The position numbers were made by a program, and so were the translations under genes. The notes beneath the pieces are model-generated. The model saw only the letters and a program-made list of their open reading frames with translations, did not search any database and had not been told where the DNA came from. Below are positions 62,268 through 64,000 of a DNA stretch of 64,000 bases, one piece after another. The first letter of the stretch is position 1. Every line of letters begins with the position of its first letter. Source of the stretch: Combretum micranthum (taxonomy: Eukaryota > Streptophyta > Magnoliopsida > Myrtales > Combretaceae); assembly GCA_024138025.1 (NCBI GenBank), contig JAMXBD010002795.1, forward strand, positions 1-64,000. The letters are read 5' to 3'.

Positions 62268-64000
62268 CTAACACCCCAATAGATTTTTATTAATACAGGA
62301 CCAATTTCTCTTATACCCAAGGTCTCTATATATCCGAGTGAGATTATGCTTTTAGGAAGCTTTTAGGGGAAATCCTTTTGAAGATCTTAGAATAGATTTC
62401 CTTTAAAATATTTTTATTTTAGTGTTGTTTTTAATGCAAAACTAAGACTATATTTTGATCCCTGGAGATTTATTGAGCGAATGCCCTAAGATGATGTACA
62501 AACCATATTCTTATAATTTTGAAGTTTAATGTTTATCTAGATTCTTGTATGCTATATTTACTTTCTCAAACTACACATCATAGCAGTGTCTTCTATTGTT
62601 TGTGATGATGCTTTACATATGGTATCGAAGCTTTCGCATGACTTCTAGAAGTCATTCTTAAGCTTTAATACCACATGCGGCGGACTGCCACATCTAGGGC
62701 ACCCTTTGGGGCGTGACATTACTCATTCGTAGTGATGTTGTTATAATGCCAAAAATGAAAAGTTTCCAAAATATAAAAGTTGTTGATAACATGATAAGGT
62801 AGTTTTTCCTAATAACATAAATGTTGATAATTCTTTGTTATGCAAAATTTTCTAAAAAAATTTTTTACATTACATGCGCTAATTTCTTTGTTTTCTTCTC
62901 GGGTACAAACTTCAAAACCACATCTTTTAATAGCAACTTAGAATGTTTCTCTTAAACAAAATAAACACATACATTTATGATGGAAATAAAACGTTCATGA
63001 GATTAAAAGGAACGTAAGGTCATGTTCCCTGCATAAGTTTCCTTTTTTAAAGAACCTTAAAATTGGAATTTTGTTTAAGGAAGGCTTAGAAGTACACTTT
63101 TACTAAAACTCCACAATTTACCTCCTCCATGAAGGATTTTTTACAAAAGCTCTTCATATATTTTGGAGCAACATTAGTAGGATCATGTATCTAATAAGGT
63201 ATAATATCAATATCAAATGATTTCCAAAGAATAGGAGTATTTTATGCATGCCATAGAGTGTCTAAATCAAGTAAGACTTTGAAAAATATGAAAAAAAAAA
63301 CGGCTGAAATTTTTAGGACAAATCTGTTCCACCCCATTCCAACCCTTAAATGACCTTCAATGTTAAAAATAACATTAGAAATAGATTTAATATTCAAAGT
63401 AGGTAGAAAACGACTACTCATATGTGAAATTCTGAGTTAAAATGAGTAAATTATGGCTATTTTAATTTGAAACTACTGTAACCAGGAGAATGACAGGAAT
63501 AGCGAAATAGAATTAGAAATTTAAATAGGATTCTATGGAATACTTATTCTAGGTATTTCCTTTGTTTAGGTGATGAGGAGTTTGGAGTTCCCTTCCCCGA
63601 AGACTATTTTGATTGAGACTCCCTCCTAGCTGGGATGCCACTGATATATCTCCTGTTTTGCGTACTTATATTTGTGCTTGCAGTATAGAAGTACTAGGAT
63701 AGGAAAAAGATAAAATGGGATATGCATGTGGGAATTCATATGTGGAATGGTTTTGATCATGGTGTTTGTTAACAATAATCTAAGTATACCGGAACTTAGA
63801 TGGTTGATAAAGTAATTATTGTCTTTTTATATGATATTGATATGTTTGAAAATATTTCTATGATCACCTCAAAGATATTTCATATATACATTAGGAACAA
63901 ATTAATTACGTTGATCATGCATGTCGCGAAATAGGTTGCATTGCATTTGTTACTATACCTTCAGTAGGACAAGAGAATAGTAGTAGTGGTTAGTAGTAGC

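Larger units (their letters stand above)
48892..62718 (+). mobile_element. Solo LTR H, Tekay-type (about 3.9 kb own), hosting K, L and M
   Basis: It starts TGTAAACCCCTAG and ends TTTGGGGCGTGACA with a perfect TSD, ttact (48887-48891 and 62719-62723), although the ends are 13.8 kb apart. Own segments are 48892-49297, 50928-53420, 57747-58322 and 62268-62718. TATA (CTATAAATACC) is at 51179-51188 and the donor CTTAG|GTAAAA at 51362/51363. The acceptor position reads TTTCATTTAT|GTGATG at 53282, so its AG has become AT. The minisatellite zone is at 57990-58110. The (TA)n run 51593-51617 lies in the intron-like part. The 24 own bases around each insertion rejoin known LTR order. Confidence 0.93.
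44107..64000 (+). mobile_element. Tekay-type LTR F, plus orientation, hosting G and H; runs off the window
   Basis: Its own sequence is 44107-44719, 48441-48891 and 62719-64000. The start is missing, lost with the J/E deletion; the first bases already match mid-U3 of L (TTTCTTACATTT...CATTTCCAATA). It has TATA (CTATAAAATACC, 44301-44310), a donor at 44477/44478, the U5 body (AGTCTTAGA...CCTTGATA at 48500-48790 and onward from 62719), and an acceptor TTGTTTAG|GTGATG at 63569/63570. Near 63950 a region resembling the minisatellite zone begins. The LTR end and any attached internal region lie beyond 64000, so solo or full status is unknown. Confidence 0.85.

Noticed and set aside
1..64000. tRNA, rRNA, snRNA or host protein-coding genes
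   Set aside because: No cloverleaf, no conserved RNA motif and no exon with a non-transposon domain was recognised on either strand by eye; a tRNAscan or protein homology search could still find something short.

Overview
This 64 kb window looks like the nuclear genome of a flowering plant, from an intergenic, repeat-rich part of a large AT-rich genome. I see no host gene, no RNA gene and no bacterial-style operon. Almost every base belongs to a transposable element. Nearly all coding matches are decayed retrotransposon gag or pol. The elements are nested up to six deep, and most insertions can be closed by a target-site duplication (TSD). I use letters for the elements.

Left part (1-33301). 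Element A is a plus-strand Ty3/gypsy chromovirus of the Tekay/Del type with very long LTRs (3.5 kb). Its 5' end lies left of the window. Its body is broken into 7182-8051 (gag C-terminus, start of protease), 12423-14182 (protease, RT, RNase H), 27276-27714 (integrase zinc finger), 28675-29750 (integrase core, chromodomain-like tail, polypurine tract) and the 3' LTR 29752-33301. Insertions split it: a minus-strand gypsy element Z in gag, with its 5' LTR at 4462-7181, its PBS and its gag (Z's gag is itself split by solo LTR L1); solo LTR L2 in the protease; solo LTR L3 between RNase H and integrase (L3 carries a 5'-truncated L1-type LINE, which carries solo LTR L4); and a 960-bp hAT-like element in the integrase.

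Middle part (33302-44106). A sits inside element C, whose 3' internal end is Athila-like and whose 3' LTR runs from about 34177 to 41659. That LTR is split by solo LTR L5, which holds a Ty1/copia solo LTR (N). C in turn sits in element D (41660-43446), another Athila-like 3' end with its LTR. D is interrupted by a truncated LTR fragment E, which abuts a 44-bp tip of a Tekay LTR (J). This marks a deletion junction.

Right part (44107-64000). One Tekay-type LTR (F) spans everything to the window edge. It hosts solo LTR G (minus strand) and LTR H. H hosts K (internally deleted), L and M.

The Tekay-type LTRs share an architecture read in the sense direction: TGTARRCCCC start, U3, a pyrimidine-rich tract, a TATA box, a putative splice donor (AG|GTAA) about 200 bp on, a putative 1.5-1.7 kb intron, a conserved acceptor (AG|GTGAYYY), a short minisatellite that varies from copy to copy, and a 3' terminal hairpin ending GGGGCGTGACA. 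These shared, mostly undescribed-looking LTR parts are the most interesting content of the window. Mechanism and activity are inference; no expression evidence is available here.
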